NCBI RefSeq assembly: GCF_008693185.1
Contig: NZ_VXKN01000006.1
Span: 98,672 to 162,671, forward strand
DNA from: Acinetobacter qingfengensis
GTDB lineage: Bacteria; Pseudomonadota; Gammaproteobacteria; Pseudomonadales; Moraxellaceae
DNA length: 64,000 bases
Direction of reading: 5' to 3'
Part shown: piece after piece, positions 9,331 to 19,340 of the stretch
Layout: each line of letters begins with the position of its first letter
Position numbering within the stretch: the stretch's first letter is position 1
Translations under genes and position numbers: made by a program
Notes under the pieces: model-generated
Database searches by the model: none
What the model saw: only the letters and a program-made list of their open reading frames with translations
What the model was told of the DNA's origin: nothing

Positions 9331-10332
9331 TTATTTTTTTGCATAAAGTACTTTAAAACCGTTTTGATCGGTTTTAATCTGACAATGCCCAAAGCGATGT
9401 TCGATAAATGGGGCATAATTCAGAAAACGGTTGGCAACAATCCATAATTCACCTTTTGATTTAAGACGATCAAAAGCAAACTGACATAAATTTTCACTGG
9501 CCTGATAATGGGTTTTAATCCCTTGATGAAAAGGCGGGTTACTTACAATGGCATCAAAATTTTCAGGAATATCCTGAATATCTGTAATTGCAATGGTTTT
9601 TAATTGCGTGCTGCGGTCATTTTCTGCAAATGTGCGTGCCGTGGATTCTAATGCAAAGGCATCAATATCTACAGCAGTCATTGAGTTATTTGTATTTTGT
9701 ATGGCCAGCAAGATAGAAATAATTCCAGCACCGCAACCAAAATCCAAAATTTCTCCAGACTTAACCTGAGAGAGGTAGGGTAATAATTCCGCAGTACCGA
9801 TATCCAGATGTTGCTGGCTAAATACGCCCGGCAAAGCACAAATTGTGATACGTTGTTGAAAAATATCAAGACTATAGGTGCTGATCCAATGCTGTAATGG
9901 TTTTGCATGATGTTCTTTACATAAAGTAAGCTGCCAAAGTTGGCAGTGTCGTGCGCTATCTAATTTCAGATATTTGCCATAATCAGCCAATTGTTTGGCT
10001 GCACCTTCAATTCCGGCTTTTTTTTCTCCCACAAGAAAAATTTGTTGACCTTGTTGTAGTAGCGCAGCACATTGATCTAATACATATTGAAGCTGTTGTC
10101 TGGCTTTGGGAATAAAAATAATAATTTGCTGAAATGCTTGTTGTGGCGGGACAATATCAAAATATGAGGTAAAATTCTGATGTGTAAAATAATGATGATC
10201 TGCATAATTCCATGTCCAGATCAAAGACTGTTGAAAATGTGTGGCTAAAATATCTTGTGGCGGATTAACCAAAAGGGTTGTCCCAAGCCAGTCATGATCC
10301 TGACGAAGAATAACTTCACTTTTTGCATCCAT
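9331..10332 (-). CDS. rsmC: 16S rRNA m2G1207 methyltransferase
   Basis: The 333-residue protein is made of two methyltransferase-like halves, the N-terminal one degenerate as in RsmC. The C-terminal half has the SAM-binding motif DFGCGAG at 197-203 and the catalytic NPPFHQG at 265-271, typical of the RsmC/RlmG guanine-N2 methyltransferases. It methylates G1207 of 16S rRNA in the 30S subunit. RlmG is the main alternative; length and the NPPFHQG signature favour RsmC. It lies directly upstream of the permease gene. Confidence 0.87.
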   Translation of the reverse strand: MDAKSEVILRQDHDWLGTTLLVNPPQDILATHFQQSLIWTWNYADHHYFTHQNFTSYFDIVPPQQAFQQIIIFIPKARQQLQYVLDQCAALLQQGQQIFLVGEKKAGIEGAAKQLADYGKYLKLDSARHCQLWQLTLCKEHHAKPLQHWISTYSLDIFQQRITICALPGVFSQQHLDIGTAELLPYLSQVKSGEILDFGCGAGIISILLAIQNTNNSMTAVDIDAFALESTARTFAENDRSTQLKTIAITDIQDIPENFDAIVSNPPFHQGIKTHYQASENLCQFAFDRLKSKGELWIVANRFLNYAPFIEHRFGHCQIKTDQNGFKVLYAKK

Positions 10333-10413
10333 AACTGATCTCCAGACTGGTAAGTATTCATGATAAAACGCTTTCCAATCATTAAACTAGAAAGTGGGTT
10401 CTATCTGTAAATG

Positions 10414-11793
10414 TTAAGGATTTTCTGTTTTTTGTTCAGGAAGTAACATGTTCAAAATAAGTGCGGCAATACCACCAGTAGCGACACCTGAACTAAAAAT
10501 ATTTTGAATCAACTGAGGAAGATGCTTCAAGAAATCAGGAACCTGAGCAATTCCTAAACCTAATCCTAAGGAAATAGCAATAATCAATAAAGCACGGCGG
10601 TCCAATTTAATTCCTGAAAGAATATTAATTCCAGATGCAGCAACAGCACCAAACATGACCATTACGGCACCGCCTAAAACTGCCTGAGGGACAGCTTGGA
10701 TAATCCCGGCAATTTTTGGAAATAAGCCCAAAATGATTAATAAAGCTGCAATCCAGATTCCAACATAACGACTGGCAACACCAGTGAGCTGGATTACACC
10801 ATTATTTTGTGCAAACACTGAGCTTGGGAATGTATTAAAGATTCCTGCCAGTAAGGAGTTTGCCCCATTGACCAATACGCCACCTTTAATACGTTGCATC
10901 CAAGTTTCACCTGAAACAGGTTCTCTGGAAATTTTACTGGTTGCTGTAACATCACCAATGGCTTCGAGTGAGGTCACCAGATAAATAAAAGCAAGTGGAA
11001 TAAACAACGACCAGGAAAAACTCAAACCAAAGTGTAAAGGTGTCGGTGATTGAAACACTGGTGCCTGCTGTAAGGCAGAAAAATCCAGATGTCCCATAAA
11101 AGCAGCAAGAATATAGCCAATTACCAGTGCCAATAAAATTGCAGCGCTTTTGACCCAGACAAAGGCCAATCGGTTTAATAAAATAATAATGGCTAAAACA
11201 CTACAGGACATAATGAGATTATCGCTATTGGCAAATGTTCCATCTGCCATGGCAGTATAACCACCCCCCATGCTGATCAAACCCTCTTTAATTAGTGTGA
11301 GGCCGATCAATAGCACGACAATTCCAGTAACCAAAGGGGTAATCAATCGTTTAATCCATGGCAAAATACGGGAAACACCCATTTCAATAAATGCGCCACA
11401 AATTACCACACCAAAAATTGCTGCCATTACTTGTTGATATGGTGTTCCATTGGCAATCATGGTGCCACCAATTGCCATAATCGGACCAATAAAATTAAAA
11501 CTGGTACCTTGAACAATCAATAAACCAGCACCAAATGGTCCAACGCGTTTGCATTGTAAAAAAGTTGCAATTCCTGAAATGACCAGTGACATGGATAAAA
11601 TCATGGTGGTTTCATGTGCGGGAACATTTAATGCACCACAAATTAATAAACCAGGAGTAACAATTGGAACTAAAATTGCCAATAGATGTTGTAATGCGGC
11701 AAAAAATGCGGCCACTGGTTTTGGACGATCATTAATTCCATAAACCAGTTCATGGTTGTTTGCTGAATTTAAAGTTGTATCTTGATCTGACAT
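10414..11793 (-). CDS. Nucleobase:cation symporter-2 permease (xanthine/urate type)
   Basis: The 459-residue NCS2/NAT-family permease has about 12-14 membrane segments. The NAT signature is clear: QNNGVIQLTG at 329-338, and the GDVTATSKIS segment before it. The form FAQNNGVIQLTGVASRYVG is typical of the xanthine and uric acid branch (XanP, UacT) rather than the uracil branch (UraA). It should import a purine base with protons. The gene stands alone and is divergent from typA. Confidence 0.85.
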   Translation of the reverse strand: MSDQDTTLNSANNHELVYGINDRPKPVAAFFAALQHLLAILVPIVTPGLLICGALNVPAHETTMILSMSLVISGIATFLQCKRVGPFGAGLLIVQGTSFNFIGPIMAIGGTMIANGTPYQQVMAAIFGVVICGAFIEMGVSRILPWIKRLITPLVTGIVVLLIGLTLIKEGLISMGGGYTAMADGTFANSDNLIMSCSVLAIIILLNRLAFVWVKSAAILLALVIGYILAAFMGHLDFSALQQAPVFQSPTPLHFGLSFSWSLFIPLAFIYLVTSLEAIGDVTATSKISREPVSGETWMQRIKGGVLVNGANSLLAGIFNTFPSSVFAQNNGVIQLTGVASRYVGIWIAALLIILGLFPKIAGIIQAVPQAVLGGAVMVMFGAVAASGINILSGIKLDRRALLIIAISLGLGLGIAQVPDFLKHLPQLIQNIFSSGVATGGIAALILNMLLPEQKTENP

Positions 11794-11933
11794 GGCATAT
11801 CAATCATGATGGGAGGAGAAGAGCTGTATTCTAATCGTTCAGTTTGATCAGGCAAAGTAAAAATCTATTGATTTGCAAAAAAGTTATCAAATTGTCGTGA
11901 AACTGTCACTACCCCTCGTTATGCTTTTTGCTG

Positions 11934-11939
11934 TATAAT
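11934..11939 (+). promoter_or_regulatory. Candidate -10 element of typA
   Basis: A perfect TATAAT lies 38 bases before the typA ATG. No good -35 is found at normal spacing, so the call depends on the -10 alone. Confidence 0.4.
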
Positions 11940-11977
11940 TTGCCCTCAGAATTTTTCATTTAGTAGTATTCACGTTC

Positions 11978-13816
11978 ATGTCAGATATTAAAAATCTCCG
12001 CAACATCGCAATCATTGCGCACGTTGACCATGGTAAAACAACACTTGTCGATAAACTTTTACAGCAGTCTGGTGCGCTTGGTGAGCGTGCAGGCGAGATT
12101 GAGCGTGTCATGGACTCGAATGCGCTTGAGAGCGAGCGTGGGATTACCATTCTTGCCAAAAACACTGCCATTACTTGGTTGGATAAACGTACCGATACCA
12201 CCTATCGTATTAATATCGTTGATACTCCGGGGCACGCCGACTTTGGTGGCGAAGTAGAGCGTGTATTGTCTATGGTTGACTGCGTGTTACTTCTGGTTGA
12301 TGCACAAGAAGGTCCAATGCCACAAACGCGTTTTGTGACTCAAAAAGCCTTTGCTCGTGGTTTAAAACCAATCGTGATTATCAACAAGGTTGATAAACCA
12401 AGTGCACGTCCAGACTGGGTGATTGATCAGGTATTTGATTTATTTGATAATCTTGGTGCAACAGACGAACAATTGGATTTCCCTATTGTTTATGCATCAG
12501 GTCTACGCGGTGTTGCAGGTCCGGCACCAGAAGAACTTGCTGAAGACATGACGCCATTGTTCGAAACAATTGTTGACATTGTTGAACCACCAGCAGTTGA
12601 TGTTGACGGTCCTTTCCAGATGCAAATTTCATCGCTTGACTATAATAGTTTTGTGGGTGTGATTGGTGTTGGCCGTATCCAACGTGGATCAGTGACTTTA
12701 AATACACCTGTTACCGTCATTGATAAAGATGGTAAAACCCGTAATGGCCGTATCTTAAAAATTATGGGCTATCATGGACTTGAGCGTATTGATGTTGAAG
12801 AAGCATCTGCTGGGGACATCGTATGTATTACAGGTATTGATGCCCTTAATATTTCAGATACCATTTGTGATCCTAAAAATGTTGAAGCTTTACCTCCATT
12901 GTCTGTGGATGAACCAACTGTATCCATGACATTCCAAGTAAACAATTCACCATTTGCTGGTAAAGAAGGTAAATTTGTGACTTCACGTAATATTCGTGAG
13001 CGTTTGGATCGTGAATTGATTCATAATGTTGCACTTCGCGTTGAAGATACTGATAGTCCTGATCGTTTCAAAGTATCTGGTCGTGGTGAGTTACATCTTT
13101 CTGTCTTGATCGAAAACATGCGCCGTGAAGGCTTTGAAATGGGTGTTTCACGTCCACAAGTGATCATCAAGGAAGTTGATGGTGAAAAACAAGAGCCATA
13201 CGAAAATGTTACTTTTGATGTAGAAGAACAACATCAGGGTGCAGTAATGGAACAAATGGGTCATCGTAAAGGTGAAATGACCAATATGGAAGTTGATGGT
13301 AAAGGTCGTATCCGTATTGAAGCGACTGTTCCATCACGTGGTTTGATTGGTTTCCGTTCGGAATTCTTGACCATGACTTCTGGTACAGGAATTATGACTT
13401 CAAGCTTTTCGCATTATGGTCCTGTGAAACAAGGTACTGTCGCTAAACGTCAAAACGGTGTATTAATTTCTATGGTTCAGGGTACTTGCTTGGGCTATGC
13501 ATTGTTTGGTTTACAAGATCGTGGTCGTCTGTTCGCGAAACCTCAATTAGAAGTTTATGAAGGCATGATCGTTGGTATCAACTCCCGTTCAGATGATATG
13601 GTGGTTAACCCAACTAAAGCAAAACAATTAACCAACGTGCGTGCGTCTGGTACAGATGATGCGTTGACTTTGGTTCCACCAATCGAATATACACTTGAGC
13701 AAGCACTTGAATTTATTGAAGATGATGAATTGGTTGAAGTAACACCTAAATCAATTCGTATCCGTAAACGTTATTTAAGTGAAAATGATCGTAAACGTGC
13801 TGCACGTGGTATGTAA
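11978..13816 (+). CDS. typA: TypA/BipA ribosome-associated GTPase
   Basis: The 612-residue translational GTPase has all G motifs: G1 [10 protein letters not shown] near residue 15, G3 [14 protein letters not shown] near 78, and G4 NKVDKP near 133. These are followed by EF-G-like domains and the BipA-specific C-terminal domain with the [12 protein letters not shown] loop. It binds the 70S ribosome and helps 50S assembly, especially in the cold and under stress. Length matches the family. A strong terminator follows directly. Codon use is more biased than in its neighbours, consistent with high expression. Confidence 0.97.
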   Translation: MSDIKNLRNIAIIAHVDHGKTTLVDKLLQQSGALGERAGEIERVMDSNALESERGITILAKNTAITWLDKRTDTTYRINIVDTPGHADFGGEVERVLSMVDCVLLLVDAQEGPMPQTRFVTQKAFARGLKPIVIINKVDKPSARPDWVIDQVFDLFDNLGATDEQLDFPIVYASGLRGVAGPAPEELAEDMTPLFETIVDIVEPPAVDVDGPFQMQISSLDYNSFVGVIGVGRIQRGSVTLNTPVTVIDKDGKTRNGRILKIMGYHGLERIDVEEASAGDIVCITGIDALNISDTICDPKNVEALPPLSVDEPTVSMTFQVNNSPFAGKEGKFVTSRNIRERLDRELIHNVALRVEDTDSPDRFKVSGRGELHLSVLIENMRREGFEMGVSRPQVIIKEVDGEKQEPYENVTFDVEEQHQGAVMEQMGHRKGEMTNMEVDGKGRIRIEATVPSRGLIGFRSEFLTMTSGTGIMTSSFSHYGPVKQGTVAKRQNGVLISMVQGTCLGYALFGLQDRGRLFAKPQLEVYEGMIVGINSRSDDMVVNPTKAKQLTNVRASGTDDALTLVPPIEYTLEQALEFIEDDELVEVTPKSIRIRKRYLSENDRKRAARGM

Positions 13817-13861
13817 TAAACAAACATAAAATTTACATGAATCTGTAGTTTTTCTGTTCTC

Positions 13862-13897
13862 AAAGCCGAATACTTGTATGGTATTCGGCTTTTTTTG
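13862..13897 (+). terminator. Rho-independent terminator of typA
   Basis: AAAGCCGAATAC and GTATTCGGCTTT form a 12-bp stem with a 7-base loop, followed by a T tract. Confidence 0.9.
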
Positions 13898-14336
13898 ATT
13901 ATGACATTTTGATAAAGACACTTAAACTTCTGGTGTAGAAGACAAAATAAAAACAGGGTGCTATAAATATTTTCTTAAAAAAATCAATGAATAAATAAGA
14001 TGCATTTTTTAGAGGGAAAAAATTTATTGCTTCAAACAAGAACATAATTTTAATTTTTAGATTTAAATTAGATTGGTTTTAAAACAATATAGAAATAATT
14101 AAGCACTAAAATGATGCAATTTGTGATTTAGAGATTTTTATTTAATCAATTAGTCCTATTAGAAATATTGTAAATTATTATTGTTATCAAAAATAAGAAA
14201 AGTATATTTCACCATAAATAATTTCAATCTATAACCAAATGGATGATATTTAATCGTTTTAATCTAAGAGTTTGGCATATCAATTGCTTTTTTCTATTTG
14301 ATTAAGGCAATTGAATAGATCAATACCTGCATAAAC
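13898..14336. other. AT-rich intergenic region
   Basis: About 440 bases with very low GC, between the typA terminator and the nitrilase operon. I see no gene, repeat or RNA motif that I can support. It presumably holds the operon promoter. Confidence 0.4.
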
Positions 14337-14363
14337 ATGAATTGCAAGAGGATGATTAAGTAT

Positions 14364-15305
14364 ATGACTAAATTCGCAATTGCAGGTGTGCAAATGGCTG
14401 TATCAGCCTACGAAGAAAATATTACACGCATGGCGCAATATGCCGAGCATATCAAACAGCGTTTTCCATGGGTCAATATGCTGGTATTTTCAGAATTATG
14501 TGCATTAGGTCCTAGTCCATTTAAAGCAGAACCTATGCCGGGAAATGCTGAACAACGATTGCAGGAAATTGCCCGAAAAACTGGCCTTTGGCTTATTCCA
14601 GGTTCTTTATTTGAACAACGGGAAGATGGTGTTTATAACACTGCACCAGTCATTAATCCTCAGGGTGAAGTGGTGACTCGTTTTCGTAAACTTTTTCCAT
14701 TTCTACCCTATGAAGCTGGCATTAATTCCGGTAATGAGTTTGTGGTCTTTGATGTACCTAATGCGGGGAGAATTGGTGTTTCAATTTGTTATGACATGTG
14801 GTTTCCGGAAACCACACGCACATTGGTGGCAATGGGCGCAGAAGTCATTATTCATCCAACCATGACAGACACCATTGATCGAGATGTAGAGTTAGCAATT
14901 GCACGGGCATCTGCGGCGACAAATCAGGTTTATTTCTTTGATATTAATGGCGTTGGAGATGGCGGTGTTGGTCGTTCAATCATTGTAGATCCTTCTGGTT
15001 ATGTGTTACATCAGGCAGCCAATGGTACAGAAATTATGCCGATAGAAGTAGATTTTGAAAAAGTTCGCCATGAGCGAGAAAAGGGAATACGTGGTTTGGG
15101 ACAACCACTTAAAAGTTTTAGAGATCGTGTCTGTCAATTTGATGTTTATCAAAAAGGAAGTCATACAGAAAGCTATCTACATACTTTAGGTACATTGGAA
15201 AAACCTGTTGCAAATAATAGCTTATTTACACAACCACAATCTTATGTCACAGAAAAAGACTTATCACAGGCGCAACCAGCCAGTGATTGGCCAGTATGGG
15301 AATAA
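14364..15305 (+). CDS. Carbon-nitrogen hydrolase (nitrilase superfamily amidase)
   Basis: The protein has about 313 residues from ATG 14364, chosen because AGAGGA near 14346 is spaced for it; the frame opens at 14337. The Glu-Lys-Cys triad of the nitrilase superfamily is complete: Glu44 (FSELC), Lys109 (FRKLFPF) and Cys142 (SICYDMWFPE). The ICYDMWFPE context points to an aliphatic amidase or carbamoylase-type amide hydrolase rather than a true nitrilase. It is first of three same-strand genes with an ATP-grasp ligase and a C45 acyltransferase, all acting on amide bonds. The substrate is unknown. Confidence 0.85.
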   Translation: MTKFAIAGVQMAVSAYEENITRMAQYAEHIKQRFPWVNMLVFSELCALGPSPFKAEPMPGNAEQRLQEIARKTGLWLIPGSLFEQREDGVYNTAPVINPQGEVVTRFRKLFPFLPYEAGINSGNEFVVFDVPNAGRIGVSICYDMWFPETTRTLVAMGAEVIIHPTMTDTIDRDVELAIARASAATNQVYFFDINGVGDGGVGRSIIVDPSGYVLHQAANGTEIMPIEVDFEKVRHEREKGIRGLGQPLKSFRDRVCQFDVYQKGSHTESYLHTLGTLEKPVANNSLFTQPQSYVTEKDLSQAQPASDWPVWE

Positions 15306-15362
15306 GTATTAATCAATGTATAAAAACGATTTTGATAAAAAATCATAGACAGGACAGAATCT

Positions 15363-16934
15363 TTGATACAAAGAATCCTTGAATGGTTTCGAACACTGGG
15401 TAAAAAGGACCAAAACATGCCATCGGCATGTATACCCAGCGACAATCCTCCAGAATCAATGGCCATTAATGAGGCATCTATGACTAAAATACGCAATATT
15501 TCTGAATTAAGGTTATTGTTTCATCGTAATGAACGGCCAATATACTTTATCAGTGCAACAAATTTTAATTTGTTAGGGCTGGAACAATGGGTTAGAAACT
15601 TTAAATATATTAACTATATTGATTGTTTTGATGGACGTCATCCAAACGTATTTGTGCCTAAAGAAACAGATCATGATGAATTTACTTCAATTGAGGATAT
15701 TAATAATTATTTACTACAACATAAATCTGTTGTTGATTTGGCAGAAAAATCACAACAACCTCCAGTTGCGGTTTTTTTGATGTTTGATGAACAAACCGAG
15801 CAATTATGTAAAGAAATCGGTATAGATGTCTGGTTTCCAGATGCAGCCTTACGTTCACGATGTGACAATAAAATGGAAACTGTGCGTATTGGTAACAAGG
15901 CAGGTGTTCCTTCCGTACCAAATGTTTTGGCCAAAGTAGACAGTTATCAACATTTACAACAATTGGCAAAAATGCATGGTTTGGGGGAAAATCTTGTTGT
16001 TCAGACAGCGTTTGGAGATTCAGGACACACCACCTTTTTTATTTCCAGCGAAGATGAGTTTAATCAACATGCCGATGAGATCATTAACGATCCTGAAGTC
16101 AAGATTATGAAACGAATCAATTGCCGTGGTGCAACCATGGAAGCCTGTGTTACACGTTCAGGTACACTGGTTGGGCCATTGTTGACAGAAGTTGTCGGTG
16201 AGCCTGAATTAACCCCTTATCGTGGTGGCTGGTGTGGTAATGAAATATTTCCAGAAGCATTTTCCGAAACAATCCGCACTAAAGCACGTGAAATGGCTTC
16301 CCGTTTTGGTAATCAGTTAAAAGAAGAAGGGTATCGTGGTTGTTTTGATCTGGACTTTCTGATTGATAAAGATGATGGTGAAGTTTATTTAGGTGAATTG
16401 AATCCAAGAATTTGTGGCGCTAGTCCAATGACCAATCACGTAGCTTTTGCCTACGCTGATGCACCTTTGTTTCTATTTCATTTACTGGAATTTTCTGGTG
16501 TAGAATATGAACTGGACGTCAATGAATTAAATGCCCGTTGGGCTGATCCAGTGTTTATCGACAGTTGGAGTCAATTGGTCATTAAATACACTGAAGATCA
16601 GGTTGATATCATTACTACTGCGCCTGAATCCGGAATTTATCGTATGGCAGAAAATGGAACAGTATCATTTCACCGATTTGATTATTCAAGAGAAGGTATT
16701 GCATCAGAGAATGAAGCATTTTTCCTACGTATTAGCGGTCCGGGTGATTATCGCTATGAAGGTGCAGATCTGGGAATTCTAATTACTCGTGGTCGCGCGA
16801 TGAATGATCAATTTGAATTAAATACACGTGCCCATCACTGGATTGCAGGAATAAAAGCTTATTATTCAGCTCAGCCACTTGCGGTCGTGAATACTCAGCC
16901 AGTTCCTCAACATGGCGCATTTAAAATTCTGTAA
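15363..16934 (+). CDS. ATP-grasp ligase (biotin-carboxylase-like), function unknown
   Basis: The 523-residue protein has an ATP-grasp core: a nucleotide-binding strand LVVQTAFGDSGHTTFF near 211-226 and the metal-binding GELNPRICGAS at 344-354. Such enzymes activate a carboxylate as an acyl phosphate and join it to an amine, thiol or bicarbonate. The biotin-carboxylase label is only fold-level; no biotin carrier gene is nearby. A C-terminal segment of about 160 residues is of unknown role. The start is uncertain: TTG 15363, ATG 15417 and ATG 15480 each have an AGGA or GAGG upstream. It is the second gene of the nitrilase/ATP-grasp/C45 operon. Confidence 0.75.
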   Translation: MIQRILEWFRTLGKKDQNMPSACIPSDNPPESMAINEASMTKIRNISELRLLFHRNERPIYFISATNFNLLGLEQWVRNFKYINYIDCFDGRHPNVFVPKETDHDEFTSIEDINNYLLQHKSVVDLAEKSQQPPVAVFLMFDEQTEQLCKEIGIDVWFPDAALRSRCDNKMETVRIGNKAGVPSVPNVLAKVDSYQHLQQLAKMHGLGENLVVQTAFGDSGHTTFFISSEDEFNQHADEIINDPEVKIMKRINCRGATMEACVTRSGTLVGPLLTEVVGEPELTPYRGGWCGNEIFPEAFSETIRTKAREMASRFGNQLKEEGYRGCFDLDFLIDKDDGEVYLGELNPRICGASPMTNHVAFAYADAPLFLFHLLEFSGVEYELDVNELNARWADPVFIDSWSQLVIKYTEDQVDIITTAPESGIYRMAENGTVSFHRFDYSREGIASENEAFFLRISGPGDYRYEGADLGILITRGRAMNDQFELNTRAHHWIAGIKAYYSAQPLAVVNTQPVPQHGAFKIL

Positions 16935-16963
16935 TATGAATGAACTAGAGAAAGAGGTAAACC

Positions 16964-17950
16964 ATGCACTGTCAATTTGAGGCAATTCGTGAAGATGTTC
17001 CCGGATCTCGCTGGCAGGCACTGTTTCAAAAACGCTGGCCTGGTTATTGCCGCTGGTTTTTAAGAGATAGCCATCATTTTCGGCCATCTTATTTATCTTG
17101 TCGCCGTGCACTAAAGACTTATATGCCAGAACTGGTTCCTTTGTATGAGCAATTGGTCAATTTAGCCGGAGAGGGGGATCTGGAGGCTAGATTTCTTTCT
17201 CTGTGGTGTCCTCCTTCTTATATTACAGGATGTACTCAAGCTGTTTGGCATGATCCGCAGGGTTTACAGCAACCCATGTTGATTCGTAATTATGATTATG
17301 TGCCAGCTTTACTTGAAGGCAGTTGGTTGGCAACACGCTGGTGTGGTCAATCCGTTTTGGCTATGAGTGATTGCTTATGGGGTGTTCTGGACGGAATCAA
17401 TGAATCTGGTTTGGTTGCATCATTGACTTATGGTGGAAGTCGAGAAATTGGTGAAGGATTTGGCATTCCATTGGTATTACGCTATGTCTTGGAAGTGGCA
17501 ACGTCAACAGCAGAAGCTATTGTAATCTTAAAGCGTATTCCTGTGCACATGTCATATAACGTAAGTTTACTTGACCGACAGGGACATTGGGCAACTGTAT
17601 TTTTGGGGCCGAATCGTCAGGCAGAAGTGCTTTATCAACCCGTGGTTGCCAATCACCAACATCAGATTCAATGGCCAGCACATGCACGTGCAACAAAAAC
17701 ACTGGAACGGGAAGCTGCACTAAATAATATTGTTAAAAAGTCTATGGATTGCCATGCAATAGAACGTGCATTGCTTAAACCGCCATTATTTCAAACATCA
17801 TATAACAAGGGCTATGGCACACTTTATACGGCACGTTACAATCCTTATGATTTGACAGCGGAACTGATTTGGCCAAATCAACGCTGGTTACAGCATTGTC
17901 AGGATATTCAGGAAGGTAGTTACTTGGTTGATTTTGGTTATTCATATTAG
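16964..17950 (+). CDS. C45-type autoproteolytic acyltransferase/amide hydrolase
   Basis: The 328-residue protein has the features of the Ntn-hydrolase C45 family (isopenicillin N acyltransferase-like). The segment YITGCTQAVW places Gly89-Cys90 as the expected self-cleavage site and nucleophile, followed by LIRNYDYVP and the conserved NESGLVASLTYGG. Family members are made as precursors that cut before the Cys, and they then hydrolyse or transfer acyl groups on linear amides. It begins 29 bases after the ATP-grasp gene with an AGAGG ribosome site, so it is in the same operon. The substrate is unknown; there is no beta-lactam pathway here. Confidence 0.78.
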   Translation: MHCQFEAIREDVPGSRWQALFQKRWPGYCRWFLRDSHHFRPSYLSCRRALKTYMPELVPLYEQLVNLAGEGDLEARFLSLWCPPSYITGCTQAVWHDPQGLQQPMLIRNYDYVPALLEGSWLATRWCGQSVLAMSDCLWGVLDGINESGLVASLTYGGSREIGEGFGIPLVLRYVLEVATSTAEAIVILKRIPVHMSYNVSLLDRQGHWATVFLGPNRQAEVLYQPVVANHQHQIQWPAHARATKTLEREAALNNIVKKSMDCHAIERALLKPPLFQTSYNKGYGTLYTARYNPYDLTAELIWPNQRWLQHCQDIQEGSYLVDFGYSY

Positions 17951-18160
17951 ATCAATATGATGTTTTTGCAATGTGATAAATTAGGATTAAGCCAGTATGT
18001 AAGCATTGTGGTTACTTAGATAATTTAAAAAACCTTTATTTTTTCATGGTTTTATTTTATTTAAAAAAACAGTACAGTTAACGATTAACAAAAAATAAAT
18101 CAAGCTTTTCTATATTTTAAGAAAAAGCGATTTATCTGATTGCGTATATTGGAGTGAAAG

Positions 18161-18598
18161 ATGAGTATTATTCAAGAATTTAAAGAATTTGCCGTAAAAG
18201 GTAACATGATTGATTTGGCTGTGGGTGTCATCATTGGTGGTGCATTTGGTAAAATTGTGGATTCCTTAGTGAAAGATATCATCATGCCAATTATCTCTGT
18301 CATCACAGGTGGCGGTGTTGATTTTACCCAGAAATTTATCGTACTTGGTGATAATCCAAATAATTTACAATCACTGGATGCATTACAAAAAGCAGGTGTG
18401 AATGTCCTGACCTATGGTAACTTTTTAACGATTTTTATCAATTTTATCATTCTTGCGTGGATCGTATTTTTAATGGTGAAATTATTGAATAAGTTGCGCC
18501 GTAGTAAAGAAGAAGCTCCAGTAGAGCCAGCGCCAACGCCGGAAGATGTGCAATTATTACGTGAAATTCGTGATGCATTAAAAAATAAAACAAATTAA
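18161..18598 (+). CDS. mscL: Large-conductance mechanosensitive channel
   Basis: The 145-residue inner membrane channel has the conserved N-terminal helix and TM1 ([20 protein letters not shown]), a periplasmic loop, TM2 ([20 protein letters not shown]), and a charged C-terminal helix (LREIRDALK). It forms a pentamer that opens at near-lytic membrane tension to release solutes during osmotic downshock. Length matches the family. GGAGTG before the ATG is the ribosome site. It is a single gene. Confidence 0.97.
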   Translation: MSIIQEFKEFAVKGNMIDLAVGVIIGGAFGKIVDSLVKDIIMPIISVITGGGVDFTQKFIVLGDNPNNLQSLDALQKAGVNVLTYGNFLTIFINFIILAWIVFLMVKLLNKLRRSKEEAPVEPAPTPEDVQLLREIRDALKNKTN

Positions 18599-18720
18599 GT
18601 TGAATTAAACGGTAGATTACCTCTACCGTTTTATCAGAACTTATTTTGTATCAGAGTCAAGGGTACAGATGCGTTCATGTAATCGTAATACCACAAATTA
18701 TTAAAAGGATAAAAAAATAA

Positions 18721-19059
18721 ATGAATCATCTGTTTACTTATGGAACATTGCGTCCCAACCATGAAAATGCACATATTTTGAAGCACATTGAGGGAACATG
18801 GCAAAAGGGCTTTGTTCATGGTGTGGTGCATATACTTGATTGGGGGCCTGATCAAGGTTTACCTGCGATTGTACTTGATGAACAAGCTGAGCGAATTGAA
18901 GGCTATGTATTGAGTTCAGATAAACTTGTCGAGCATTGGGAGATGCTGGATGAGTTTGAAGGTTTCCAGTATAAACGTGTCAGAGTAGATGTCGAACTTG
19001 AATCCGGTGAAATAACTAGAGCATGGATTTATGTTATGCAATCTGATGGCAGACGTTAA
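18721..19059 (+). CDS. Gamma-glutamylcyclotransferase-like (GGCT/AIG2) protein
   Basis: The 112-residue protein has the GGCT fold signature LFTYGTLRPNHEN at the N-terminus and the catalytic-type acidic segment LDEFEGFQYKRVRV near 79. The family (YtfP-like) includes gamma-glutamylamine and glutathione-related cyclotransferases, though most bacterial members are untested. A GG-rich ribosome site is near the ATG. Its 3' end overlaps the convergent parvulin gene by four bases. Confidence 0.85.
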   Translation: MNHLFTYGTLRPNHENAHILKHIEGTWQKGFVHGVVHILDWGPDQGLPAIVLDEQAERIEGYVLSSDKLVEHWEMLDEFEGFQYKRVRVDVELESGEITRAWIYVMQSDGRR

Positions 19060-19340
19060 AAATCTGTACGGAACTTCACTTCTACCAGATGAAAACCAAA
19101 TTTACTTTTTGTTGGCCCCTGTATAATGCGTTCCGGTGCTGAAAAAACCAGTTTATCAATCACTGGGACAAGTTGTCCCTTCTTGACTTCTCCAAGTTCT
19201 CCACCACGTTTTGCAGAATTACATAATGAATACTTTTTGGCTAAGGCTGCAAAATCAGCACCATCCTTAAGCTTTTGCTTTAATTGTGTGGCAAGAACCA
19301 ATTCTTTAACTAAAATATGTCTTACGATTGCCCGATTCAT
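19056..19340 (-). CDS. Parvulin-type peptidyl-prolyl cis-trans isomerase (PpiC-like)
   Basis: The protein has about 94 residues and is a lone parvulin domain: RHILVKELVLATQLKQKL, then CNSAKRGGELGEVKKGQLVP and a C-terminal TKSKFGFHLVEV. It catalyses proline isomerisation in the cytoplasm, as there is no signal peptide. I choose ATG at 19340, because it overlaps the mutM stop as ATGA, a standard coupling arrangement. An ATG two codons upstream is the alternative. Confidence 0.9.
   Translation of the reverse strand: MNRAIVRHILVKELVLATQLKQKLKDGADFAALAKKYSLCNSAKRGGELGEVKKGQLVPVIDKLVFSAPERIIQGPTKSKFGFHLVEVKFRTDF

Noticed and set aside
15363..16934. Reading the ATP-grasp protein as a true biotin carboxylase
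   Set aside because: There is no biotin carrier or carboxyltransferase gene nearby, and the neighbours act on amides, so only the fold is supported.
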